Virus record (IMG/VR): IMGVR_UViG_3300025641_000656
Coordinates: 1 to 44,432 of that record
Source of the DNA: a virus
DNA: 44,432 bases
Reading direction: 5' to 3' (one strand)
Shown here: piece after piece, positions 35,282 through 42,378 of the stretch
How the letters are laid out: the number at the start of each line of letters is the position of its first letter
Position numbering within the stretch: the stretch's first letter is position 1
The notes under the pieces: model-generated
Databases searched by the model: none
Told to the model about the DNA's origin: nothing
What the model saw: only the letters and a program-made list of their open reading frames with translations
Program-made: the position numbers and the translations under genes

Positions 35282-35963
35282 TTTTAAGTCTCATCCTAAA
35301 ATTGGCTTCATCACTTGCGGCGAATGTGTCGTTTTTTTCGTCAAGAGAATCTCTTGAGTTATTATTGTCCTTGTGAGACCAGTGTTTGTGTCTTATTATT
35401 ATCTTGTCTATGTATTGACATTTATTTAGTTTTTGTGAGACTTTGGTAAATTCATTGTCGCAATAAAGGGTTATATAGGAAGGGTGATATATATATCCGA
35501 ATCTGTCATAATATTTCTTTCCTAAGATACAGAGTGTGTTTAGGTTTTGCCCTTGGTAGCCATCATTATACCAAAGAACTCCATCTGTATTTGGAAAGAA
35601 TTTTTTCATATCATCAACTATTGTAGAATCATAACCAATGAGCTCTGGATGCATGTCGTCGCTCGCGAGTAGGCATACGTCGAAATCTTGATCTTTGACT
35701 CCTGAGTTTATTGCACATATTTTTGTTGTGAAATTGCTAATTAGGTTATTTTTTACTATCCTATTCTCATTAAATATAATACTTACATTTGGGAAGGAGC
35801 GAATTAAGTCGATAGTTGTTTTTTGATTCATTGATCTATCGTCCTTGTCACAGCTGATCACGAATCTAGTTTCTTTATGTGTCGATAGGTTTATATATGA
35901 CTTTAATACTTCTATGCATTTATTTAATCTATTTCTAGTGGGTAATACTATTAGTAATTTCAT
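35268..35963 (-). CDS. GT2-like glycosyltransferase (GT-A fold)
   Basis: This 231-residue protein starts MKLLIVLPTRNRLNKC, as GT2 transferases do, then FVISCDKDDRS and VCLLASDDMHPE, the acidic site. HKHWSHKDN near the end and an Asp/Glu/Lys-rich tail follow. It is about the size of a bare GT-A catalytic domain. It ends inside the next gene and is overlapped 1 base by the upstream stop. Confidence 0.8.
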   Translation of the reverse strand: MKLLIVLPTRNRLNKCIEVLKSYINLSTHKETRFVISCDKDDRSMNQKTTIDLIRSFPNVSIIFNENRIVKNNLISNFTTKICAINSGVKDQDFDVCLLASDDMHPELIGYDSTIVDDMKKFFPNTDGVLWYNDGYQGQNLNTLCILGKKYYDRFGYIYHPSYITLYCDNEFTKVSQKLNKCQYIDKIIIRHKHWSHKDNNNSRDSLDEKNDTFAASDEANFRMRLKNDFK

Positions 35964-36919
35964 TATAATAAGTTGTTTAAGAAATTATTTAATTTAAGAT
36001 TTTGTTCTTCGTTGTTTATTATCTCTCTTATTTTTTTAGAGCAATTAAATTGAACCTCATTCCTAAATTCTTTATTGGAGAGAAAGAAATTTAACTGAGA
36101 TGTGTAGTCCCCTAGATCTCTGAATGTAAAGGCTGTTACGCCCAACTTTAACCATTGAAGATAGCTCTTTCCTTCCGTTAAAGGTTCCCAGAAGAATACG
36201 GGCCTACCTTTTGCCATGCTTTCTATAACTGCGAAGCCATAGCCTTCTAGTCTCTTAATGTGCAGTGTTGCACAGCTTTTATTCATCACTTCGGACGTCT
36301 CTTTTTTAGTCTTATCTTCGCATAATAAATAATCCGCTGAGGTTGCTTTTTTTATTTTGTTGTAGCATTCGAAGTCTTCGGGGAAATTGTCTTTATAATT
36401 GCATATATAAGTTCCTATTATATCTGAATCGCTCACGCCTTCGTAGGAAAACATTTCGTAATCAATCCATGGCCTGTAGTGGAAGTAGTGTTTTTTGTTT
36501 TTTTCGCAAAGCCTTGCTGCCAGCTGATCTGCGGGCATATAGTTCTGTATTATGTCCCATGGGTAAGCTGTATCCCAATAATCATTTCCGCTATAAAACG
36601 CTAATTTAGCTCCCCATTTTTTAGCCTCTTGCCACAATACGTTTATAACTTCGAATTGATTCTCAAACGCGCTTACAAATATAACCTCTGGTTTTATGTC
36701 GAGAATTTCTTCTTTGCTGGCATAGATAGTGTTTTTTGCAAATCCATACTTTTCAGTAGATTTCCTTGAGTGAGACTTGTTCCACGCCCACCCTTGGGGA
36801 GGTAGTTCTGATATTTCGTATTCTTCAGAGGGAATTATTAATTGGTGCCCAAGCTTCTCCAGGCTTAAGCTTAAGTTTTTAGTTAGGGTTATATGTATAT
36901 CTGGAAAGAATATTTTCAT
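35963..36919 (-). CDS. GT4-like glycosyltransferase (GT-B)
   Basis: This 318-residue GT-B protein has its N-terminal lobe from MKIFFPDIHITLTKNL and a C-terminal lobe with HIKRLEGYGFAVIESMAKG, the Glu-x7-Glu type donor-site region, followed by RPVFFWEPL. It also has a Trp-rich segment PQGWAWNKSH. It probably adds a sugar in the same polysaccharide pathway. Its stop overlaps the downstream gene by one base and its start overlaps the upstream stop by 4. Confidence 0.8.
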   Translation of the reverse strand: MKIFFPDIHITLTKNLSLSLEKLGHQLIIPSEEYEISELPPQGWAWNKSHSRKSTEKYGFAKNTIYASKEEILDIKPEVIFVSAFENQFEVINVLWQEAKKWGAKLAFYSGNDYWDTAYPWDIIQNYMPADQLAARLCEKNKKHYFHYRPWIDYEMFSYEGVSDSDIIGTYICNYKDNFPEDFECYNKIKKATSADYLLCEDKTKKETSEVMNKSCATLHIKRLEGYGFAVIESMAKGRPVFFWEPLTEGKSYLQWLKLGVTAFTFRDLGDYTSQLNFFLSNKEFRNEVQFNCSKKIREIINNEEQNLKLNNFLNNLL

Positions 36920-37707
36920 TCAGCTATTGTAGATGTATGTCCCCTGTTTCTCCATTTTTTACCATCTTTGCATAGGATCGTTTTTATATTACCAAAGGAA
37001 TTTGTACCTGTCAATTGTTTGTATTTACATTGTTGTATGTTCAGGCATGTTGTTATTACGGACTCGGGGACTTTAATCATGTATTCTGGGTACCCACTAT
37101 CCCACATAGTTTGTATAGATGTCGTCACTCTGGACAGGCAGTTGGCATATTTATTCATTTGGTCTGGGCTTCCTATCGCTAGTTGGTCGTTAACTTGATT
37201 TGGCAGTGAAGCTTTTTCATGCACAAAACTAAAACTAAATTCATTTTTCATTTCTTTTTCATGATCATAAATATTGTCACTTTCGAATAACGGCAATCTA
37301 ATGTGTTTGTTTTTTAAGCAATCTTTTATTTCGTGAGTTTTTATTTGCTCTAGTACTTGTATGTCCGGCCTTAGCCTTATGACTAAGTCATAATTAATTT
37401 TTTTCAACGAAGCATAATTATGAAACATCGTGTTTGAGGCCTTTACCCCTACCAGCATCGGAATTAGTCCGGGGCCTGGCTCGCAGGGCAAGTTCTTTGT
37501 TGGATCCAATAGCTTCATTGTTTTCTCAAAATTAAGTATTTCCCGTTTTACAGGGTTGTAATAATTAGCAAAGTCGTAAGACGGTTGGTCTTCCCAGGTT
37601 GTAAGGAAGATATCTGGCCTTAATGGCCAGATTATGTTTTTTGTAATTGACTCCACGCAATGCTTCCAGTCTCCGAGTTTGCCGCTAAATAATAATGCTG
37701 TTCTCAT
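36916..37707 (-). CDS. Putative glycosyltransferase of unclear family
   Basis: This 263-residue protein begins MRTALLFSGKLGDWKHC and contains PDIFLTTWEDQ and a central YDLVIRLRPDIQVL. This pattern recurs in uncharacterised sugar transferases of virus and LPS clusters, with RPD as the likely acidic site; I know it from context and not from an experimental family. A Lys/Cys-rich C-terminus (CLNIQQCKYKQLTG) follows. It overlaps its upstream gene by 4 bases (ATGA). Confidence 0.65.
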   Translation of the reverse strand: MRTALLFSGKLGDWKHCVESITKNIIWPLRPDIFLTTWEDQPSYDFANYYNPVKREILNFEKTMKLLDPTKNLPCEPGPGLIPMLVGVKASNTMFHNYASLKKINYDLVIRLRPDIQVLEQIKTHEIKDCLKNKHIRLPLFESDNIYDHEKEMKNEFSFSFVHEKASLPNQVNDQLAIGSPDQMNKYANCLSRVTTSIQTMWDSGYPEYMIKVPESVITTCLNIQQCKYKQLTGTNSFGNIKTILCKDGKKWRNRGHTSTIAE

Positions 37708-38654
37708 TCTGTGATATACCCTGTTATGTCTCTCTGCGCTACAAGCTGCTCTATATTATCCAACAGGAAGGGGTAGAGCTTGTACGCCGGATTCCTTAAT
37801 GTGTTTTTTATTATTCTAGACGCGCTTTTTATATCATAATGCAATGGGAACACAAACTTTTCGTTAAATAACCAACGTATAAGATAAGAATATTGTACGG
37901 TTCCGTATTGCTCGCAATATTTTGAAAAGGTGAACGTGGGCTTTCCTAGGTGGTAGGGTATATATCTAACCCCAGAATCAACACCAAAGAAAGCTATACA
38001 TTTACTTGATGCGTAAAATATTTCCTCAAGAGATAGAGGGAGAAAAGATATGTTTTCTAAGTTTTCGTTCATCAGTTTTGAGTATTTGTGCTCCGACTTT
38101 TCGTCGTAAAGTATTACTAGGTGAAAGTCTTGTATTATGTTTTTTATTAATTTATTTATATACCAATCTTCCATGTTAGAGTCAGCACCGTCCCTAGCAT
38201 ATAGATGTGCGAGTACAAATTTGTCAGGGAGCTCTACTCCGGTTTTTGGTTGAACCTCTGGCGCGGGAAAAAAATTAAAACTCTTGAACCAGTCATACTC
38301 ATGATTTAGCCATTCTAGTGAGTCTATATGAAGATCGTAAAACTTGTCATAAGAGGATTCCATTCTTGCTCTAATCTCATCTGGGACATTATTTATATTT
38401 CCGGGATGAAGTTCTTCGGGGAAATTAGAACATTTGATTTTGAATTTATTGTATTTTTTGTCCTTAATAATAAATATGTTTTCAAAATGAGACGGCCACA
38501 TGGCGTTTAGTATGTTTGATTGGGCTCTGTTTCCTTCTGTATCTGAAAAAAGATCTATAGTACAATCTGGGTGAAGCTGTTTTATTGCAGGTATAAACCT
38601 GTTTGCTGCAAAATGGTCGCCCAAACCCCCTTCCATCCTTACGGAAACTCTCAC
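37704..38654 (-). CDS. GT9/heptosyltransferase-like GT-B protein
   Basis: This 316-residue protein starts with GTG. The N-terminal MEGGLGDHFAANRFIPAIKQ is a Gly-rich GT-B acceptor-side loop, and FFGVDSGVRYIPYHLGKPTF matches the GT9 donor motif (G-x-DSG-x2-H/Y-x-A/P). It may be a complete unsplit relative of the GT9 found in two pieces at 25612-27120. GTGA joins it to the wHTH gene. Confidence 0.75.
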   Translation of the reverse strand: MRVSVRMEGGLGDHFAANRFIPAIKQLHPDCTIDLFSDTEGNRAQSNILNAMWPSHFENIFIIKDKKYNKFKIKCSNFPEELHPGNINNVPDEIRARMESSYDKFYDLHIDSLEWLNHEYDWFKSFNFFPAPEVQPKTGVELPDKFVLAHLYARDGADSNMEDWYINKLIKNIIQDFHLVILYDEKSEHKYSKLMNENLENISFLPLSLEEIFYASSKCIAFFGVDSGVRYIPYHLGKPTFTFSKYCEQYGTVQYSYLIRWLFNEKFVFPLHYDIKSASRIIKNTLRNPAYKLYPFLLDNIEQLVAQRDITGYITE

Positions 38655-38959
38655 GACACCCTCCCGTTTACTAGAACCTTGCCCTCTATCACAAATGTTT
38701 TTAGCTGGGTTAACATCTTGTTTGCAGTCTTTCTTCTTTTTATGTGGTTGTTTTTGGAAAGCCTCTTCATGCTTGCCGATATCTTGCCGTAGGACATCCC
38801 CCCTAGGTCTTCTGCTATTTTGTTATTGGAAAAGAATATAGGTTTGCCGTGCCCCCCTTTCATCAATAAATAACTATATACTACTAAATCGTTTCCTATT
38901 AATCTTCCACTAATCACATCTTCTTGTATTACCATTGGTATCTGTATAAATTTCCTCAT
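38651..38959 (-). CDS. Winged-helix DNA-binding protein heading the leftward operon
   Basis: This 102-residue protein from the ATG at 38959 has a helix-turn-helix core at VVYSYLLMKGGHGKPIFF, NNKIAEDLGGMSYGKISASMKRL and wing HIKRRKTANKML, like the winged helix of phage/plasmid replication or repressor proteins. A longer open frame starts at a TTG (38995), but that TTG is the -35 box of the promoter reading this gene, so I reject it. The first position in the operon suggests autoregulation, perhaps at the palindrome at 39012-39028. Confidence 0.75.
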   Translation of the reverse strand: MRKFIQIPMVIQEDVISGRLIGNDLVVYSYLLMKGGHGKPIFFSNNKIAEDLGGMSYGKISASMKRLSKNNHIKRRKTANKMLTQLKTFVIEGKVLVNGRVS

Positions 38960-38966
38960 GCCGACA

Positions 38967-38995
38967 ATAGTAACATACGATTCGTTTTTCGTCAA
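38967..38995 (-). promoter_or_regulatory. Leftward promoter with extended -10, leaderless geometry
   Basis: On the reverse strand TTGACG (38995-38990), a 17-base spacer, then TACTAT (38972-38967) with TGT in front, giving an extended -10. Only 7 bases lie between the -10 and the ATG at 38959, so transcription should start at or within a base or two of the start codon. Seen directly, but not tested. Confidence 0.7.
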
Positions 38996-39011
38996 GTAGA
39001 ATTCATAAAAA

Positions 39012-39028
39012 TCAACTTTAGTAGTTGA
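39012..39028. promoter_or_regulatory. Possible operator palindrome between divergent promoters
   Basis: TCAACT-ttagt-AGTTGA, 6-bp arms, lies 16 bases upstream of the leftward -35 box and 69 bases upstream of the main rightward -35. It is a candidate site for the winged-helix protein. Arm length is short, so chance cannot be excluded. Confidence 0.35.
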
Positions 39029-39053
39029 AAAAATTGTACGATGTTAATAGTAT
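39025..39053 (+). promoter_or_regulatory. Weak second rightward promoter candidate
   Basis: TTGAAA (39025-39030), 17 bases, TAGTAT (39048-39053). It overlaps the palindrome at 39012-39028. The -10 is poor and an ATAGTA/TACTAT inverted repeat (39047-39068) follows, with a T-run, so a transcript might be attenuated. Confidence 0.25.
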
Positions 39054-39097
39054 AGAGTTCCTTACTATATTTTTTATTAATATATAAATATAAGATA

Positions 39098-39126
39098 TTG
39101 ACATTATTGGGTTTTGATGATATACT
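39098..39126 (+). promoter_or_regulatory. Rightward promoter with consensus -35 and leaderless geometry
   Basis: TTGACA (39098-39103), 17-base spacer, TATACT (39121-39126) with TGA directly in front (extended -10). Six bases separate it from the ATG at 39133, placing the expected start nucleotide on the A of ATG. A near-consensus sigma70 promoter, probably early. Confidence 0.8.
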
Positions 39127-39132
39127 GTTCTC

Positions 39133-39429
39133 ATGAAATTTATAGATTTAAGTGATGATAGATACTTTTTAATAAAGTGTTCTGACTGGTCGGTGATTCT
39201 ATCCGCCGAAGATGAGGTCGAAGCATGCACCGTAGCCTTAACGGGAATGCTGAAAAAAAGAGGTAAGCAGTTAAAACTCTCATCAGTAATGATATCCAAC
39301 GAACTAAAGCATGATGTCATGGATGAAGACTATGATGAGCTGGTAGCTTACCACTCTGTATCAAGAATGCTCGCCAATGCAGGAATGCACGAGCTTTCAT
39401 CTAATATGAAAAGTATATTTGGAGCATAA
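39133..39429 (+). CDS. Small protein of unknown function, first gene of the rightward operon
   Basis: This 98-residue acidic protein (YFLIKCSDWSVILSAEDEVEAC, then KKRGKQLKLSSVMISNELKHD) has no motif I recognise. It is mixed alpha/beta and soluble, with neither signal nor membrane segment. Its start codon falls six bases after a strong promoter with no room for a Shine-Dalgarno, so it is probably read from a leaderless mRNA. It is followed 5 bases later by the dNMP kinase. Confidence 0.75.
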   Translation: MKFIDLSDDRYFLIKCSDWSVILSAEDEVEACTVALTGMLKKRGKQLKLSSVMISNELKHDVMDEDYDELVAYHSVSRMLANAGMHELSSNMKSIFGA

Positions 39430-39434
39430 AAAAT

Positions 39435-39983
39435 ATGAAGATAATAGGAATATCGGGGCTGGCGAGGTCGGGGAAAGATTCATTTTATGAATTTTGTAAA
39501 CCATTACTGGATCAGGAAGGAATAGGGCACAGGAGAATGGCATTCGCGGACGAACTGAAAGAAGAGGCAGACACTATCTTGAGCAAATACGTAGGCATAT
39601 CAGCATTTACTGAAGATACCGAAGAAAAGAAGATTATACGCCCGCTTCTAGTTACCTACGGCACACACATAAGAAGAAAGATGAACCCAGATTGCTGGAT
39701 AGAGAAAGTGAGAGGCAAAATGAGACGCCTTGAAAAAAGCGAAGAAATTGTCTTCATAACGGACGTTAGATTCAAGAACGAAATAGAATGGGTACACAAA
39801 GAAGGGGGGTCTTCGATACATGTATCTAGGTCCGGCATAGTCCCCCCAAACGAAGATGAAAAACAGAACGACCCCATCCTAAGAAAAGAATCTAATTTCA
39901 GAATAAAATGGAATAACTTTGATACAGAAGATATGATCAAGATAAACAACGAGGTAAATGAAATACTAAAATCTATACTATGA
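39435..39983 (+). CDS. Deoxynucleoside monophosphate kinase
   Basis: This 182-residue P-loop protein has the Walker A GLARSGKD (G8-K14), with Asp replacing the usual Ser/Thr as in T4 gp1-like dNMP kinases. IVFITDVRFKNEIEWV (D110-V-R-F) is the acidic/Arg region found in this family, and SAFTEDTEEKKIIRPLL supplies the lid-type helix. It would raise dNTP supply by phosphorylating dNMPs. The stop overlaps the sigma-like gene by 4 bases (ATGA). Confidence 0.85.
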   Translation: MKIIGISGLARSGKDSFYEFCKPLLDQEGIGHRRMAFADELKEEADTILSKYVGISAFTEDTEEKKIIRPLLVTYGTHIRRKMNPDCWIEKVRGKMRRLEKSEEIVFITDVRFKNEIEWVHKEGGSSIHVSRSGIVPPNEDEKQNDPILRKESNFRIKWNNFDTEDMIKINNEVNEILKSIL

Positions 39984-40582
39984 ATAATTTATCTGATTTA
40001 GAAATAATAAACGAAATCAAGGAGGATAAGAACGTTGAGGAGAATTTGCAAAATTTAGTCGAAAGACATAGCGGTATTTATCTAGACATGGTTAATGCCT
40101 ACTCATCAAACGGCAACCCCTACATAGACAGGTCTGAGCTGGTAAAAGACAAGGAGTACAAGATATACCTAGCGGCGCTTAATTTTGACGAAAGTAGAGG
40201 TGCTAAATTCAGCACTTACCTGGGGAACGAAACTAAATGGTCTTGCCTGAACACTTACAATAAAAACAAAAGAAAGCCGGTGTTCAACTCTGAATATATA
40301 GAAAATATGCCCGAAAACCCAAATTTTAACGAAGAGAATATGGCTGAATCACTAAAGAGAGACATGTTTGATAAAGTTTTATCAATCATCAAGCATCACC
40401 CCGACAAAAGAGTTGAAAAAATATTTAAAATGAGATATATTATAGGAACAAAAAACAAAGTTATGGCATGGAAAGACATAGGAAACAAAATGAAATTAAG
40501 TATACAAGGCTGCATAAACATTCACAACTCAGCGGTTGTTCACGTCCAAGAAGAATTGAAAGGGGAGTTAAGTTTTGAATAA
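39980..40582 (+). CDS. Sigma70-family-like transcription factor
   Basis: This 200-residue protein resembles a short sigma factor. Residues about 23-93 look like region 2 with AALNFDESRGAKFSTYLGNE and KWSCLN, the DNA-melting/-10-binding helix. About 135-195 looks like region 4: VEKIFKMRYIIG, then AWKDIGNKMKLSIQGCINIH, a helix-turn-helix. Linkers are Asn-rich. It could redirect host RNA polymerase to phage middle or late promoters; this is inferred from family alone. It is coupled to the dNMP kinase and, through an 8-base overlap, to SSB. Confidence 0.75.
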   Translation: MNNLSDLEIINEIKEDKNVEENLQNLVERHSGIYLDMVNAYSSNGNPYIDRSELVKDKEYKIYLAALNFDESRGAKFSTYLGNETKWSCLNTYNKNKRKPVFNSEYIENMPENPNFNEENMAESLKRDMFDKVLSIIKHHPDKRVEKIFKMRYIIGTKNKVMAWKDIGNKMKLSIQGCINIHNSAVVHVQEELKGELSFE

Positions 40583-40955
40583 GTTCATAGGGCTAGGCAA
40601 TCTAACGAAAGATCCAGAGCTTAAAGAGATTAAATCAGGAAAGTCGGTTTGTGTATTTAGCATAGCCATAAATAATAAAGTTAACGACTCTGTTACATTT
40701 GTTGATGTAGAGACATGGAATAAGTCTGCAGAAAATTGCGCAAGGTTCCTCAGTAAGGGAAGGAAGGTTCTAGTAGAAGGGAGGCTTCAATTAAACACCT
40801 GGAACTCCAAGAGCGGAGAGACTAGAAGTAAGTTGTTTTGTATAGCCGACCTAGTAACCTTCTTGGATAAATCTAGCGAGAATCAAGAATCAAGCAACAA
40901 CCAACAGCAATCCGCACCAATCGAAGAAGATGAATTTGCGGACATTCCATTCTGA
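40575..40955 (+). CDS. ssb: Single-stranded DNA-binding protein
   Basis: This 126-residue OB-fold SSB has N-terminal NKFIGLGNLTKDPELKEI, VCVFSIAINNKV, VDVETWNKSAENCARFLSKG and RKVLVEGRLQLNTW in the standard order, then a Ser/Gln-rich linker and the canonical acidic tip EDEFADIPF. Start is TTG at 40575, chosen because AGGGGAG lies close upstream and the N-terminus then fits SSB exactly. TGATG links it to the next gene. Confidence 0.93.
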   Translation: MNKFIGLGNLTKDPELKEIKSGKSVCVFSIAINNKVNDSVTFVDVETWNKSAENCARFLSKGRKVLVEGRLQLNTWNSKSGETRSKLFCIADLVTFLDKSSENQESSNNQQQSAPIEEDEFADIPF

Positions 40956-42010
40956 TGAACAAATTAATATTCAAAGCCCCGCTAAACTCTTTGTCCTTCG
41001 GTAACGTTTCCTTTAACATACTTAGGGAAATTTTCAAAAAAGGTATAGACTTGGCTCTATTTCCTATTGGCAAGGTTGATATTAACTCGTTTGGAGAACA
41101 GAGCGAGGAATTCAAAAACTGGCTAGAAGACTCCATAAACAACAGGTTTACAAAATTAAACAAAGACACAACAACATTGCAAATGTGGCATCTAAACGGC
41201 TCTGAAAACAGGATAAGTAGAAAACAAATACTTTATACCTTTTTTGAGCTCGATAAACCTACAGGCAGTGAGATTAATCTTGGATCCATGCAGGATAAGC
41301 TTGTGTTTAGTAGCTCTTATGCTTCGGATAAATTCCCGGGCAGCAGCTTTGCGCCGCTAGGTTTTGATGAAACGTTTTTCAAAACAGACAAGCCCTACAT
41401 GGGAAACAAGATCCACTTTGGATTAATGGGAAAGTTTGAAAAAAGAAAACACACAGCCAAGTTAATAAAAGCCTGGATAAAGAAATACGGAAACAACTAT
41501 AACTACCAACTAACATGTTGCGTAACCAACCCGTTTTTCAAAAAAGAGCAAATGGAATCTATCTTGAGAGAAACGTTGGGAGGAAAGGCTTATGGAAATA
41601 TAAACTTCCTTCCGTTCCTACCGCAAAACGCACAAGTAAATGACTTCTTGAACTCTATAGATATTGATATAGGAGGAATGAGCGGAGCGGAGGGCTGGAA
41701 CCTTCCTTCTTTTAACGCATCCTGTTTGGGCAAGTGGAGTATCGTACTTAACTCAACGAGCCATAAAGATTGGGCGACCAAAGAAAACTGCATATTAGTA
41801 GAGCCAGACGGAAAAGAAGAAATATACGACAACATGTTCTTCCATAAAGGGGCTGCGTTTAACCAGGGAAGCATGTATACCTTTGATGAAGAAGAGTTTG
41901 TATCCGCAATGGAAAAGGCTGAATCAATTTGCAGAAACGAGAACAATGAAGGTATCAAACTTAGGAACAAATTCACATACAAGAACACACTAGAAAGGAT
42001 ACTAGAATAA
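40955..42010 (+). CDS. GT4-like glycosyltransferase
   Basis: This 351-residue GT-B enzyme has a start-lobe loop around NSLSFGNVSFNIL, the nucleotide-sugar side FGLMGKFEKRKHTAKLIKAW, and GGMSGAEGWNLPSFNA, which carries the acidic pair typical of GT4. It lies in the DNA-metabolism operon between SSB and an FmdB-like gene, outside the main glycan cassette, so it may modify a phage product or act early. Its start overlaps the SSB stop by one base. Confidence 0.8.
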   Translation: MNKLIFKAPLNSLSFGNVSFNILREIFKKGIDLALFPIGKVDINSFGEQSEEFKNWLEDSINNRFTKLNKDTTTLQMWHLNGSENRISRKQILYTFFELDKPTGSEINLGSMQDKLVFSSSYASDKFPGSSFAPLGFDETFFKTDKPYMGNKIHFGLMGKFEKRKHTAKLIKAWIKKYGNNYNYQLTCCVTNPFFKKEQMESILRETLGGKAYGNINFLPFLPQNAQVNDFLNSIDIDIGGMSGAEGWNLPSFNASCLGKWSIVLNSTSHKDWATKENCILVEPDGKEEIYDNMFFHKGAAFNQGSMYTFDEEEFVSAMEKAESICRNENNEGIKLRNKFTYKNTLERILE

Positions 42011-42354
42011 TGCCTCTATATACATACGAGCACCCAGAAAACGGAAAAACTATCGACTTAATACAATCAATGAACGATAAGCATATTTATGTAGATGACT
42101 CTGGATTAAAATGGAACAGGGTCTTCCATTCCCCTCAAACATCAATAGATGCAGAGATTGACCCGTTCGACAAACAGGCATTTAAGGATAAGACCAATAA
42201 CAAAAAAGGTACCTACGGAGATTTTCTAGACAAGAGTAAGGAATTAAGTCAAAAAAGAAAAGATAAGTGCGGTTACGACCCAATACAAAAAAAATTCTTT
42301 AAAGAATATAGCTCAAAAAGAAGGGGAGTCAAACATCCTCTAGATAGAGACTAA
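42010..42354 (+). CDS. FmdB-like small protein without the zinc ribbon cysteines
   Basis: This 114-residue protein starts MPLYTYEHPENGKTIDLIQSM, as FmdB/putative regulatory proteins of phages do, but the CxxC pairs of that family's zinc ribbon are absent (only one Cys, in KCGYDP). The C-terminal half is Lys/Arg-rich. Its function is unknown even for the family; a virion-assembly or regulatory role is speculation. Start shares one base with the preceding stop. Confidence 0.65.
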   Translation: MPLYTYEHPENGKTIDLIQSMNDKHIYVDDSGLKWNRVFHSPQTSIDAEIDPFDKQAFKDKTNNKKGTYGDFLDKSKELSQKRKDKCGYDPIQKKFFKEYSSKRRGVKHPLDRD

Positions 42355-42378
42355 AATTTCGGTGTAATAACTTCTGGC

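Noticed and set aside
38959-38995. Longer start (TTG at 38995) for the winged-helix gene
   Set aside because: The TTG is part of the -35 box of the promoter that reads this gene, so it would lie upstream of the transcript start; the ATG at 38959 fits.
39047-39068. Intrinsic terminator in the divergent region
   Set aside because: The ATAGTA/TACTAT arms are only 6 bp, pure AT apart from one pair, and the loop is 10 bases; too weak to call although a T-run follows.
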